Assembly (NCBI GenBank): GCA_025456425.1
Contig: JALOKP010000056.1
Coordinates: 1-37,055, forward strand
DNA length: 37,055 nt
Direction: 5' to 3'
Source: Acidobacteriota bacterium
GTDB lineage: Bacteria > Acidobacteriota > Polarisedimenticolia > J045
The notes under the pieces are model-generated. The model was given only the letters and a program-made list of their open reading frames with translations, searched no databases and was not told the DNA's origin. This document shows, one piece after another, positions 7,719 through 16,740 of the stretch (positions within the stretch are counted from its first letter, which is position 1; every line of letters starts with the position of its first letter). A program made the translations under genes and the position numbers.

Positions 7719-9465
7719 GCCGCGCCGCGCCGCCGGAACGGCCCTGCTGCTGGCCGCCACGCTGCTGGCGGCCCAGGGCTGCGGCGGCTCCGGCGACGCG
7801 CCGGGCGAAGGCGCCGCGCCGGCGGCCGAGACGCCGCGTCGCGGCGGCACGCTGGTCGTCGCGCTGCGCGGCGACGTCGACTCCTGGAACCCGTACACCG
7901 CCGGCCAGGCTGCCGCGGCCAATGTGCTCGAGCTGCTCTACCCGCGGCTGGTCCGCGAGCGCTTCGGCGCCGGCGAGGCCGGGCTGGTGCCGTGGGCCGC
8001 GCGGACGTGGTCGTTCTCGCCCGACCGCCGCACGCTGACCTTCGCGCTCGACCCGCGCGCGCGCTGGAGCGACGGCTCCCCGCTGCGCTGCGAGGACGTC
8101 GCCTTCACGCTGGCGCTGCAGCGCGACGAGGCGCTGGCCTGGGACGGGGCCTTCCTCAAGGAGGCGATCGAGGCGGTCGAGTGCCCCGACCCGGCGACGG
8201 CCGTCTTCCGCTTCGCACGCCCCTCGTCCTACCAGGCGCTCGATGCCAACGACGACGCGCTGGTCCCGGCGGCCTACCGCGCGGTCCCGCCGGCGAAGTG
8301 GGCCGAGACGCGCTGGGAGACGCGCGCGGTGACCGCGGGGCCGTTCCGGATCGAGTCGGTCAAGCCCGGCCAGGAGGCGGTGCTGGCGCGCGACCCGCAG
8401 TTCTGGATCGAGGGCCGGCCCTTCCTCGACCGCGTCGTCTTCCGCGTCTACCCCGACGCGGCCGCCGCGCTGGCGGCGCTGGAGGCGGGCGAGGTCGACG
8501 TGCTCGACAAGCTGCCGCCGCTGCGCGCGAAGGAGCTGGTGGCGCGCGGCGGGCTCGCCGTCGTCGAGGCGCCGGGGCTGGCCTACACCTTCGTCGGCTG
8601 GAACGCGCTCGACCCCGCAGCCTACGTCGCCGACCGCAGGGCCCGCGGCTGCGCCGCGGACGCGCCGTGCGCGGAGTCCGCCGCCGACATCCGCCGCCTG
8701 CAGAAGTCGCACCCGCACCCGGTCCTCTCCGACCCGCGCGTGCGCCGCGCGCTGACGCTGGCGACCGACCGCGAAGACATCGTGCAGGGCGTGCTGGGGG
8801 GCTACGGGCGGGTCGGCGTCAGCCCGATCGTCTCGGCGCTGGGCGACCCCTTCGACCCCTCGGCGGCGCTCCCCTTCGATCCGGTGCGTGCGGCCGCGCT
8901 GCTGGACGAGGCCGGCTGGAGCGGCCGCGACCCCGACGGCGTGCGCCGCAGGGGCTCGCGCCGCCTCGAGCTGTCCGTGATCGCCGACGCCGAGAACGGG
9001 GCGCGCCGCGACGCGCTCGATCGGATGGCCGCCAGCCTCGCGCGGGCCGGGGTCCGGCTGACGGCCGAGCCGCTGCCGCGCGCCGAGTTCCTGGCCCGGG
9101 CACGCGACAAGCGCTTCGACGGCGTGATCTCGGGCTGGCGCGCCGGCTCGCGGATCGAGCCGCAGGCGATCCTGCACTCCGACGCCGCCGCCGGCCGCGG
9201 CAACAACCTGGGCGCCTGGTCGACGCCGGAATCGGACGCGCTGCTCGACCGCGCGGCCGCGGCCGCCTCGCCGGCCGAGGCGCTTCCGCTGTGGCGGGAG
9301 TGGCAGGCGCTGTTCCGCGAGGAGCAGCCCTACACCGTGCTCTACGAGGAGCGCACGCTGGTCGGCCTGTCGCCGCGCGTGCGCGGCGCGACCCCCTCCC
9401 CGCTCAGCCCCTACGACGGCCTCGAAGCGTGGTGGATCGCGCCGGCCGCGGGGCCGCCCCGCTGA
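7696..9465 (+). CDS. ABC importer substrate-binding lipoprotein, oligopeptide/nickel (SBP_bac_5) family
   Basis: 589 residues from GTG 7696, which gives a compact lipoprotein signal with Cys29 in LLAAQGC; a GTG at 7657 would add 13 residues. Family hallmarks are GGTLVVALRGDVDSWNPYTA near the mature start, RWSDGSPLRCEDVAFTL, and the later HPVLSDPRVRRALTLATDRE. The C-terminal part (ARDKRFDGVISGW) is also typical. These proteins bind peptides, nickel complexes or opines outside the inner membrane and deliver them to DppB/DppC-type permeases, both encoded next. The gene overlaps the subtilase gene by 23 bases, consistent with one operon. The ligand cannot be read from sequence; peptide uptake is favoured by the protease neighbours. 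Confidence 0.92.
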   Translation: MATAPRARPRRAAGTALLLAATLLAAQGCGGSGDAPGEGAAPAAETPRRGGTLVVALRGDVDSWNPYTAGQAAAANVLELLYPRLVRERFGAGEAGLVPWAARTWSFSPDRRTLTFALDPRARWSDGSPLRCEDVAFTLALQRDEALAWDGAFLKEAIEAVECPDPATAVFRFARPSSYQALDANDDALVPAAYRAVPPAKWAETRWETRAVTAGPFRIESVKPGQEAVLARDPQFWIEGRPFLDRVVFRVYPDAAAALAALEAGEVDVLDKLPPLRAKELVARGGLAVVEAPGLAYTFVGWNALDPAAYVADRRARGCAADAPCAESAADIRRLQKSHPHPVLSDPRVRRALTLATDREDIVQGVLGGYGRVGVSPIVSALGDPFDPSAALPFDPVRAAALLDEAGWSGRDPDGVRRRGSRRLELSVIADAENGARRDALDRMAASLARAGVRLTAEPLPRAEFLARARDKRFDGVISGWRAGSRIEPQAILHSDAAAGRGNNLGAWSTPESDALLDRAAAAASPAEALPLWREWQALFREEQPYTVLYEERTLVGLSPRVRGATPSPLSPYDGLEAWWIAPAAGPPR

Positions 9466-10409
9466 GCGCGCGCGCCCTGGCACGGCGGCTGGCGCGCGCG
9501 GCGGCGACGCTGGCCGTCGTCTTCGCGATCACCTTCCTGCTGCTCCACCTCGCGGCCGCCGATCCGGCCGAGCGGCTCGACGATCCCGGCATCCCGGCCG
9601 AGCAGGCCGCGCGCACGCGCGCCGCGCTGGGGCTCGACCGGCCGCTCGGGGCGCAGTTCCTGGCGACGCTCGGGGCCTGGTCGCGGGGCGAGCTGGGGGT
9701 CTCGATCCAGCACCGCCGCCCGGTGCGCGAGGTCCTGGCCGAGGCCCTGCCCGGCTCGCTCCTGCTCGGCGCGGCGGCGCTGCTCGTGGCCTACTCGCTG
9801 GGCCCGCTGGTCGCGACCGGCTGCGCGCTGCTCCCGCCGCGCGGCCAGCGCCGGGCCGACGCGCTGCTGCTGGCGGCGGCGACGCTGCCGCGTTTCTGGC
9901 TCGGCGTGATGCTGGTGCTGGTCTTCCACACCTGGGCCGGCTTGCTGCCGGCGTCGCACGCCGCGGCGCCGGGGGCGGCGGCGCGCTTCGACCTGGCGCA
10001 CCTGGTGCTGCCGGCGCTCGCGCTCGCGCTCCCCGCGGCGGCGGCGATCGCGCGGGTGCAGCGCGCCGCGATGGACGACCCCGAGGTCGAGCCGCGCCTG
10101 GCGCTGGCGCGCGCAGCGGGGGTCTCCGCCCCGCGCGCGCTGTGGCGCCACCGGGTGCGCCCGGCGCTGGCGCCGGTCGCGGCGCTGGCCGCGCTCGACC
10201 TGCCGCTCCTGGTCTCCGGCGCGGTGGTGGTCGAGTCGGTCTTCGCCTGGCCGGGGGCGGGCCGGGTCGCCGCCGACGCCGTGATGGGGGGCGACTACCC
10301 GCTGGCGCTGGCGGCGACGATGCTGGCGGCCGCGACCGTGGTGGCGGGAGGGGTGCTGCTCGACGCCGTCCTGCCGCGGCTCGACCCGCGCGTCCGGGAG
10401 GGCCGGTGA
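9432..10409 (+). CDS. ABC importer permease, DppB/OppB type
   Basis: 325 residues, the family length. Start GTG 9432 (or 9429) overlaps the binding-protein gene by 34 bases; no strong ribosome site is seen, so translational coupling is likely. Family features are an N-terminal helix (TLAVVFAITFLLLHLAA), the segment ARTRAALGLDRPLGAQFLAT, and further membrane helices. The EAA-like loop that docks the ATPase is ARAAGVSAPRALWRHRVRPA. It pairs with the DppC-type protein encoded next. No ATPase genes follow, so the ATPase must be encoded elsewhere or shared. Confidence 0.9.
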   Translation: MDRAGRGAAPLSARALARRLARAAATLAVVFAITFLLLHLAAADPAERLDDPGIPAEQAARTRAALGLDRPLGAQFLATLGAWSRGELGVSIQHRRPVREVLAEALPGSLLLGAAALLVAYSLGPLVATGCALLPPRGQRRADALLLAAATLPRFWLGVMLVLVFHTWAGLLPASHAAAPGAAARFDLAHLVLPALALALPAAAAIARVQRAAMDDPEVEPRLALARAAGVSAPRALWRHRVRPALAPVAALAALDLPLLVSGAVVVESVFAWPGAGRVAADAVMGGDYPLALAATMLAAATVVAGGVLLDAVLPRLDPRVREGR

Positions 10410-11350
10410 CGCGCCGACTGCCGCGCGGGACCGCGGGGGCGCTGGCACTGGCGGTGATCGCCCTGGCCGGCCCGTGGCTGGCGGGCTCTCCCGCCGCACC
10501 GGCGATCGCGCCGGCCGCGGCGCAGCTGCTGCCGCCGCTCTCGATCGCGAGCGAGGTCCCGCTCGCCGGCGGCGGCTTCGCGCGCGCGCCGCGGCTCGAG
10601 GCGACGCCGGACGGAGTGCGCGTCGCGACCGCCGCGGGGTGGCGCAGCTTTCCGGAACGCGCCGCCGGCCCGGTCGTGGAACGGCGGCTGCTGCTCGGCA
10701 CAGACCAGCAGGGGCGCGACCTGCTGGCGCGCACGCTCCACGGGGCGCGCCGCTCGCTGCTGCTCGCGCTGCTCGCGGCGGCGCTGGCGCTGGGGCTCGG
10801 GACCGCGGTCGGCCTGGGTCGCGCGACCGCCCCGCGCGCGGCGTCGCTGGCGCTGGGGGGGCTGATCGACGGCGCGCTCGGCCTGCCGCGGCTGCTGCTG
10901 CTGCTGGCGCTGGCCGGGGCGCTGGCGCGGGTCCCGCTGGGGATCGCGCTGGCACTCGCGCTGGGCGGCTGGATGGAGACGGCGCGCGCCGTCGAGGCGG
11001 GCGCCCGGTCGCTTCTGGCGCGGCCGTTCGTCGCTGCGGCCGCGGCGGCCGGCGGCGCGCGCGGCTGGATCGCAACGCGCCACCTGCTGCCGGGCGTGCT
11101 GCCGGTCCTGGCCGCGCTGCTCCCGCTCGCCGCCGCCGAGGCGGTGCTGCTGGAGGCGACGCTCTCGTTCCTGGGGGCGACCGGGAGCGCCGGCGCGCTG
11201 TCGTGGGGACGGATCATCGCCGAGGGCCGCGCGCTCTTCCCGTCGGGCTGGTGGGTCGCCGCCTTCCCGGGGCTGCTGCTGGCGCTGTCGGCGCTGGCGC
11301 TGGGGCGGCTGGCTCAGGGGGCGGCCCGCGCCACGCGCGGGGCGTCCTGA
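10406..11350 (+). CDS. ABC importer permease, DppC/OppC type
   Basis: 314 residues from GTG 10406 behind GGGAGG; the start overlaps the previous stop as GTGA. A first helix (LALAVIALAGPWLAG) is followed by a long periplasmic stretch and the OppC signature LLGTDQQGRDLLARTLHGAR. More helices follow, with the EAA-like loop AAAAGGARGWIATRHLLPG and the conserved end LEATLSFLG. It forms the channel with the DppB-type protein. Last gene of the plus-strand block. Its 3' end overlaps the convergent outer-membrane barrel gene by 37 bases, with no terminator between them. Confidence 0.9.
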   Translation: MTRRLPRGTAGALALAVIALAGPWLAGSPAAPAIAPAAAQLLPPLSIASEVPLAGGGFARAPRLEATPDGVRVATAAGWRSFPERAAGPVVERRLLLGTDQQGRDLLARTLHGARRSLLLALLAAALALGLGTAVGLGRATAPRAASLALGGLIDGALGLPRLLLLLALAGALARVPLGIALALALGGWMETARAVEAGARSLLARPFVAAAAAAGGARGWIATRHLLPGVLPVLAALLPLAAAEAVLLEATLSFLGATGSAGALSWGRIIAEGRALFPSGWWVAAFPGLLLALSALALGRLAQGAARATRGAS

Positions 11351-12456
11351 GGCGCCAGCGGCAGGCGGTAGCGCACGCCGAGCGAGATCCGGTTCCGATC
11401 GTATTCGACCCGCTCCTCGAGCGCCTCGAAGGCTCCCGGCAGCTCCGCCCGCCCGGCGTCGATGCGCCACTCCGCCAGCAGGTCGAGCCGGGCGGCCAGG
11501 CGCTGCGTCAGCCGCAGTTCCCACTCGGTGCGGCGGTCGATCCGCCCGAACCGCAGCACGTCGAAGCGGTTGGTGGTCGTCAGCGCGCGGCGCTCCTGCT
11601 CCCAGCCCAGCGTCACCGCGCCGGGGTGGCGGCCCCCCCACGGCAGGCGCGCCGAGAGGCCGGCGATCGTCACGTCGTACGAGACGTCGTCGTCCGGGAA
11701 GGGCGAAGCCGGCAGGTCCCCGCGCGCGGCCAGCGTGCCGCGGGAGTAGCCCGCCTCGAGCTGGACCCGCCCCCGCGCCAGCGGCCGGCCGCTCAGGGCG
11801 ACGGCCCACAGCGTGCGCTCGCTGTCGCGCTCGTCGAAGGCCGCGGTGAAATCGCGCCGCCGCCACTCGCGCCCGATCGACCCCGACAGCCGGCCCGGGA
11901 CCAGCTCCTGCTCGTAGCCCAGCGCGAGGGTCAGCTCCTCGTAGCGGGCCCCGGCCCGCACCCGCTGCCCGGCCTCGACCGACGCGTCGTCGTCGGTCAG
12001 GTTGCGCACGAAGGTGTCGGGGATCCACTCCCCGGCGGCGACGAACCGACCCAGCCAGCGGCGCGAGGCGGTCACCTCCTGCGCCAGGCTGATGTCGATC
12101 TCCTCGTAGTTCTTCACCGCGTTCGCGCTGTAGCGGTGCGATTCGACCCCGGCCGCCACGACGGTCGCGCGACGCGGCAGCGGCCGGCTCGTCCAGCGCA
12201 GTTGCAGGTTGCCGATCGCCACCCAGTCCTCCGCGCTGGCCAGCCCGTACCGCGCCTCGGCCCCGCGCTTGCCGAGGTCGTCGCGGGCCTGCTCGCTGCC
12301 GGACAGGACGTTGTCGTCGTACTGCAGCGCGAGCGCGGTCGAGAGCCGCAGGTCGCTGCCGCCGGCGGCCCGCGCCGGACCGGCCGTGCCCAGGAGCAGC
12401 AGCGCCGCCGCCAGCGCGAGCGAAGTGGCCGTCGGGGCGCGGTGCCGGGCGGTCAT
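11314..12456 (-). CDS. Outer-membrane beta-barrel protein
   Basis: 380 residues. A signal peptide (LALAAALLLLGTAGPARA) is followed by amphipathic strands with alternating aromatic and charged residues up to the C-terminal strand RNRISLGVRYRLPL. The early motif ALQYDDNVLSG resembles putative barrel porins that start with YDDN. Last gene of the minus-strand operon, seven bases after the repeat-protein gene. Its partners are an ABC exporter and a secreted repeat protein, so it may anchor or export that protein (inference). No substrate can be named. The 3' end overlaps the convergent permease gene. Confidence 0.85.
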   Translation of the reverse strand: MTARHRAPTATSLALAAALLLLGTAGPARAAGGSDLRLSTALALQYDDNVLSGSEQARDDLGKRGAEARYGLASAEDWVAIGNLQLRWTSRPLPRRATVVAAGVESHRYSANAVKNYEEIDISLAQEVTASRRWLGRFVAAGEWIPDTFVRNLTDDDASVEAGQRVRAGARYEELTLALGYEQELVPGRLSGSIGREWRRRDFTAAFDERDSERTLWAVALSGRPLARGRVQLEAGYSRGTLAARGDLPASPFPDDDVSYDVTIAGLSARLPWGGRHPGAVTLGWEQERRALTTTNRFDVLRFGRIDRRTEWELRLTQRLAARLDLLAEWRIDAGRAELPGAFEALEERVEYDRNRISLGVRYRLPLAPQDAPRVARAAP

Positions 12457-12463
12457 GGCGCGG

Positions 12464-14890
12464 CTACTCGACGACGTAGTAGCGCACGGTGCCCGCGGCC
12501 GCCGTCCCCGCCCCCGCGTCGGTCCAGCCGAGGGTGGAGGTCGTGGCCGCGATCGAGGCGTCGGTGAACCCGGTCGGGGCCGCGTTGCGGAACACGGTGT
12601 AGCTCGCCTGCCCGGTGGAGGTCCAGCTCAGGACGACGTCGGAGCCGACGCGCCTCACGGTCAGCCGGGCCGGGGTCGCCGGCTCGTTGAAGGTGAAGGC
12701 GGCGGCCAGCGTGCCGACCTGCTCGCCGGGGTTGACGACCTGGACCTCGAATCGGCCCGGCGGGTGCGGCGGCGCGACGGCGGTGATCGAGCTGCCCGAC
12801 GCGACGACGACGCTGCGCGCGCTGACGCCCCCGATCCGGACCGTGGCGTCGGGCTGGAAGCCGCTCCCCGTCACGGTCACGGCCTGGCCGCCGGCCGCGC
12901 TTCCCGCGGCGGGGCTGATCGCGCCGACCACCGGGACCGTCAGCGGCAGCAGCCGCGTGTCGGCCAGCGCCGTCGCAGCGGACACCGCGACGCCGCGGCG
13001 CCAGCGCGGCGCGAGCCCGGTCGCGGCGGGCGGGGTGTAGCGCAGGTCCCAGGTCCCGGCGTCGACCGAGACGTTGTAGAAGCCGTCCGCGCCGCTGTCG
13101 TTGTGCGGCGTGAAGAGCGGCGCGCCGGCGCCCGGCGCGAAGAACTCGACCTCGACCGCCCCCACCGGCGCGCCGCTCTGGTCGTTCCGGACGAAGCCGG
13201 AGACCAGGAAGCCCGCCGGCAGCGTGGTGTCGGGAAGCGGCGTGTCGGCCAGCAGCGCGGTGTTCGGCCGCCGGGCCGGGCGCAGCGCCAGGCCCGCCGG
13301 CGGGATGTACTCGATGTCGTACGAGGCCGGCTTGACCATCGTGGCGTAGCTCCCCCCGCCGTCGGTGGTGTCGCGCGGGGTGAACGACTTGTTGCGCGTC
13401 CCCGGCGCGAGGAAGTCGAGATCGACACCCGCCACCGGCGCGCCCTGGGGGTTGCGCACCACGCCGCTCGCGGTCGCGCCGGTGACGAGGCGGAGGGTCG
13501 GCAGGGTCGTCGCTCCGGAGACGGCGACCTGCCGCTGTTCGTCGGGCGCGAGCGGCGAGCAGGACGGCGGCGTGTAGAGCACGTCCCAGGCGCTGCCGGC
13601 CGGAACGATGACCGTGAAGGTGCCGTCGGCACGCGTGTTGTCGTGGGCGATCCGGACCGCTTCGCGGGTCACCGAGTCGACGACGTCGACGTCGACCGAG
13701 AGCACCCCCTGGCCATCGGGGGCGATCGTCCGGCCCGAGAGCGCGAAGCCCGCGGCGAGGACCGTGTCGCCCAGTGTCGTCGCCCCGCTGACCGCGACCC
13801 CCGCGAGCCGCGAGACCAGCAGCGTCCGCCCGGCCGGCGGCTCGACGTTGATGTTGTAGGTGCCGGTCGGGACGAAGATCGAGTAGTTTCCCGAAGCGTC
13901 GGTGGTGTCGAAGTTGGTCGGCTGGCGCTGGCCGTTGTTCGCGTCGAAGAACTTCAGCTCGGCCTCGGCGACCGGCTGGAGGGCGCCGTCCACCACGCGC
14001 CCGGTCACCGTGACCCCGGCCTGCAGGGTGGTCGTGCCGAGGTCGGTGTTGCGGTCGACCCGCACCCCCGACTTGCGGTCGGGGACCAGCCCCTTGCAGC
14101 GCGGCGGGTTGTGCTGGACGGAGTAGGTCCCGGCCGGAAGGTAGGTCGTGAAGCGGCCGGCGGCGTCGGTGTTGTCGTTGGCGGTCGGGACCTTCTCACC
14201 GCTGCAGCCGTCGTAGACGTTCAGGTCGACGTTGCGCAGCGCGGCGTTCTGCTTGTCCTTGACCAGGCCGGTGAGCTGGAAGCCGGTCGCGAGCGTGTCG
14301 CTCAGCCCGGAGACGTCGGACTGCACGACCAGGCCCCGGCGCCGACCGGTGACGTAGGTCGTGCCCGAAGGGGGACGGTACTCGACGTCCCAGGTCCCCG
14401 GCGGGACGCGCATCGAATACGCCCCGCTGGCGCTGGTCACGTCCTTGCCGACGTAGACCCGGTCCCCCGTCGAGGCATTCACCCACTTGAGGTCGACCCC
14501 CGCGATCCCCGCCCCGGAGCCGTTCCTCACGGTCCCGGAGACGAGCCGGCCATTGGGGAGCGTGTTCACGCCCAGGTTCGTGTTGGCGCTGACCACGACG
14601 TCGGGCCGTTCCTTGCCGGCCGAAGCCGAACCGGCGGGCGGCGTGAAGCGGACGTCGTAGGTCCCGCCCGCCACGCTGACGCTGAAGCTCCCGTCGGCCG
14701 CGGTCTTGTCGTTGACCAGGAAGAGGCTCTCGCCGGTACAGACGTCGACGAAGTCGAGGTCGACGTTGGCCATCCCCTGGCCGGCCTCGTTCTTCACCGT
14801 GCCGGTGACGGTGAACGCCAGCGCGGCGCCGGGGGCGGCGAGGATCGACAGGGCGAGCAGGAGACGGGTGAGCGGGCGGCATCGGGTCAT
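12464..14890 (-). CDS. Secreted protein with seven carboxypeptidase-regulatory-like repeats, an IPT/TIG domain and a C-terminal Fn3-like module
   Basis: 808 residues. Start ATG 14890 overlaps the exporter stop as ATGA. A signal peptide ends near ALA-FTVTG. Seven repeats of about 90 residues follow (about 26-650), each with a strand like FTVTGTVKNEAGQGMANVDL, a D-rich turn before DGSFSV and a strand like GTYDVRFTPPAG. Then comes an IPT/TIG segment (VVGAISPAAGSAAGGQAVTV) and a terminal module (VVLSWTSTGQASYTVFRN ... VRYYVVE). Such proteins are usually extracellular or surface structural or adhesive proteins. Paired cysteines occur in repeats 1, 3 and 5. The neighbouring ABC exporter and barrel suggest a dedicated route or maturation, unproven. 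Confidence 0.88.
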   Translation of the reverse strand: MTRCRPLTRLLLALSILAAPGAALAFTVTGTVKNEAGQGMANVDLDFVDVCTGESLFLVNDKTAADGSFSVSVAGGTYDVRFTPPAGSASAGKERPDVVVSANTNLGVNTLPNGRLVSGTVRNGSGAGIAGVDLKWVNASTGDRVYVGKDVTSASGAYSMRVPPGTWDVEYRPPSGTTYVTGRRRGLVVQSDVSGLSDTLATGFQLTGLVKDKQNAALRNVDLNVYDGCSGEKVPTANDNTDAAGRFTTYLPAGTYSVQHNPPRCKGLVPDRKSGVRVDRNTDLGTTTLQAGVTVTGRVVDGALQPVAEAELKFFDANNGQRQPTNFDTTDASGNYSIFVPTGTYNINVEPPAGRTLLVSRLAGVAVSGATTLGDTVLAAGFALSGRTIAPDGQGVLSVDVDVVDSVTREAVRIAHDNTRADGTFTVIVPAGSAWDVLYTPPSCSPLAPDEQRQVAVSGATTLPTLRLVTGATASGVVRNPQGAPVAGVDLDFLAPGTRNKSFTPRDTTDGGGSYATMVKPASYDIEYIPPAGLALRPARRPNTALLADTPLPDTTLPAGFLVSGFVRNDQSGAPVGAVEVEFFAPGAGAPLFTPHNDSGADGFYNVSVDAGTWDLRYTPPAATGLAPRWRRGVAVSAATALADTRLLPLTVPVVGAISPAAGSAAGGQAVTVTGSGFQPDATVRIGGVSARSVVVASGSSITAVAPPHPPGRFEVQVVNPGEQVGTLAAAFTFNEPATPARLTVRRVGSDVVLSWTSTGQASYTVFRNAAPTGFTDASIAATTSTLGWTDAGAGTAAAGTVRYYVVE
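12940..14815 (-). repeat. Seven tandem protein-level repeats (CarboxypepD_reg-like)
   Basis: Within the secreted protein gene the units begin with FTVTG, RLVSG, FQLTG, VTVTG, FALSG, ATASG and FLVSG. Each ends about 60 residues later with a PP-containing turn such as FTPPAG, YRPPSG, HNPPRC, VEPPAG, YTPPSC, YIPPAG or YTPPAA. The units are clearly diverged in sequence, so this is an old amplification and not a recent DNA duplication. Confidence 0.85.
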
Positions 14891-16731
14891 GGCGTGAGCA
14901 CTCCGGCGGGTCGCAGTCGTTCGTCGAACAGGCGCGCGTAGGCCCCGCGCCGCGCGAGCAGCGTCTCGTGGGTTCCGGTCTCGACGACCCGGCCGTGCTC
15001 GAGCACGACGATCCGGTCCGCGCGCCGCACGGTGACGGCGCGATGGGCGATCACGAAGACGGTCCGCCCCGCCATCGCCTCGGCCAGCGCCGACGAGATC
15101 GCGACCTCGGACTCCGTGTCGACGGCCGACGTCGCCTCGTCGAGCACGAGGATCGGCGGATTGGTCAGCAGGGCGCGGGCGAGCGCGAGCCGCTGCACCT
15201 GCCCGCCCGACAGGCGCTGCCCCCGCTCGCCGACGTCGGCCTCGAGCCCGCCCGGAAGGGCCGCGATGAACTCGGCCGCCCCGGCGATGCGCGCCGCCGC
15301 CAGCACTTCCTCGTCGGTCGCCCCCGGACGGCCGTAGCGGATGTTGTCGGCGACCGAGCCCGAGAACAGGAACGGCTCCTGCGGGACGATCCCGATCTGG
15401 CGCCGCAGCGAGGCCAGCGTCGCGCCGGCGACGTCCTGGCCGTCGATCAGCACCCGGCCGGCCCCCGGGACGAGAAAACGCCCGAGCAGGCCGACGAGCG
15501 TCGTCTTGCCGGCGCCGTTCGGCCCGACCAGCGCTACCAGTTCGCCCGGTCGGACCACCAGGTCGATCCCGGCCAGCACGGGCGCCTCGGGCCGGTAGGC
15601 GAAGTGCACCCCCTCGAACCGCACCTCGCCCCGGGTGACGACGAGCGGGCGGGCCCCGTCCTGCTCGCGCAGCGGGGCGGTCCGCTCGAGGAAGGCCAGC
15701 ACGCGGTCGAGCGAGACGCGCGCGGCCTGGTAGGTCTCGTTGGTGCGCGCCAGCCGCCGCAGCGGCGGGAACATCAGCGCCGCGAGGGCGTAGAAGGCCA
15801 TCAGGCCGCCCTTCGTGAGGCTGCCGTCGAGTACGGCCCGGCCGCCGACCCACAGCACGAGCGCGCCGCCGAGCGCGACCGCGCCCTGCGCGATCCCGTT
15901 CAGCCGGGCCGCGGCCCGCGCCTTCTCGATCAGCCGGTCGCGCAGCCGGCCGCTCTGCTCGGCCAGCCGCCCGGCCTCGTCGGCCTCGCGGTGGAAGGCC
16001 TTGACGATCGCCGCCCCCGCGATCCGCTCCTGCAGCGTGCCGGACAGCTCCGCCCGCTCGCGCCGCACCGCGCGGCCCCGGTCGCGCAGCTCCGGCGAGT
16101 AGCGCCAGAAGGCCAGCAGGTAGACCGGCAGAACCGACAGCGCGACCAGCGCCAGCCGCGCGTCGAGCGCGAGCATCGCGACGACCACGGCGGCGATCGT
16201 CAGGCCGTCGACGAAGGCGCGCAGGAACCCGTCGGTCACCAGGTCGAGCACCGCGCTCATGTCCCCGACCAGCCGCAGCATCAGCCGCCCGGTGCGCGCG
16301 CCGCGGAAGAACGGCAGCGAGAGCGAGTGGAGGTGGCGGTAGAGGTCCATCCTCAGCCCGTACACCACGCGCTGGCCCAGCGTCTCGGCGGTCGTGCGCT
16401 GCGCGTAGAGCAGGGCGGCCTTGGCCAGCGCCAGCCCGGCGAGCAGCCCGAAGACCGCGACGAGCGCTTCCTGGGCCGGCAGGGTCCAGCCGAGGAAGTG
16501 CCCTTCCTGCGCCGGTCCGAGGATCCGGTCGAGGATCTTCTTCAGCAGGAACGGGACGGGGACGTCGACCACGGCCAGGGCGGCACTCGACGCCAGCGCC
16601 GCCAGCAGCAGTCCCTTCTGGCGGCGGGCGTAAGGCAGCAGCGCGAGCAGCTCGGCCAGCGCGCCGCGCTTCTTCTCCGCGCCCTCGTCGAGAAGCGGCG
16701 TCCCCGTCGTCGTTTCCGGCTGCGTCGCCAC
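14887..16731 (-). CDS. ABC exporter half-transporter (MsbA/lipid-peptide type)
   Basis: 614 residues with fused membrane and ATPase domains, usual for exporters. GTG start 16731 lies nine bases after the P-loop gene. About six membrane helices occupy residues 30-330. The nucleotide-binding domain has Walker A GPNGAGKTT, Q-loop VPQEPFLFSG, signature LSGGQ, Walker B ILVLDEATS and the switch His in VIAHR. It probably works as a homodimer that flips lipids, peptides or small molecules outward across the inner membrane. There is no C39 peptidase domain. Its ATGA overlap with the seven-repeat protein gene shows co-expression. Cargo unknown. Confidence 0.92.
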   Translation of the reverse strand: MATQPETTTGTPLLDEGAEKKRGALAELLALLPYARRQKGLLLAALASSAALAVVDVPVPFLLKKILDRILGPAQEGHFLGWTLPAQEALVAVFGLLAGLALAKAALLYAQRTTAETLGQRVVYGLRMDLYRHLHSLSLPFFRGARTGRLMLRLVGDMSAVLDLVTDGFLRAFVDGLTIAAVVVAMLALDARLALVALSVLPVYLLAFWRYSPELRDRGRAVRRERAELSGTLQERIAGAAIVKAFHREADEAGRLAEQSGRLRDRLIEKARAAARLNGIAQGAVALGGALVLWVGGRAVLDGSLTKGGLMAFYALAALMFPPLRRLARTNETYQAARVSLDRVLAFLERTAPLREQDGARPLVVTRGEVRFEGVHFAYRPEAPVLAGIDLVVRPGELVALVGPNGAGKTTLVGLLGRFLVPGAGRVLIDGQDVAGATLASLRRQIGIVPQEPFLFSGSVADNIRYGRPGATDEEVLAAARIAGAAEFIAALPGGLEADVGERGQRLSGGQVQRLALARALLTNPPILVLDEATSAVDTESEVAISSALAEAMAGRTVFVIAHRAVTVRRADRIVVLEHGRVVETGTHETLLARRGAYARLFDERLRPAGVLTP

Positions 16732-16740
16732 CGCCGCGCC

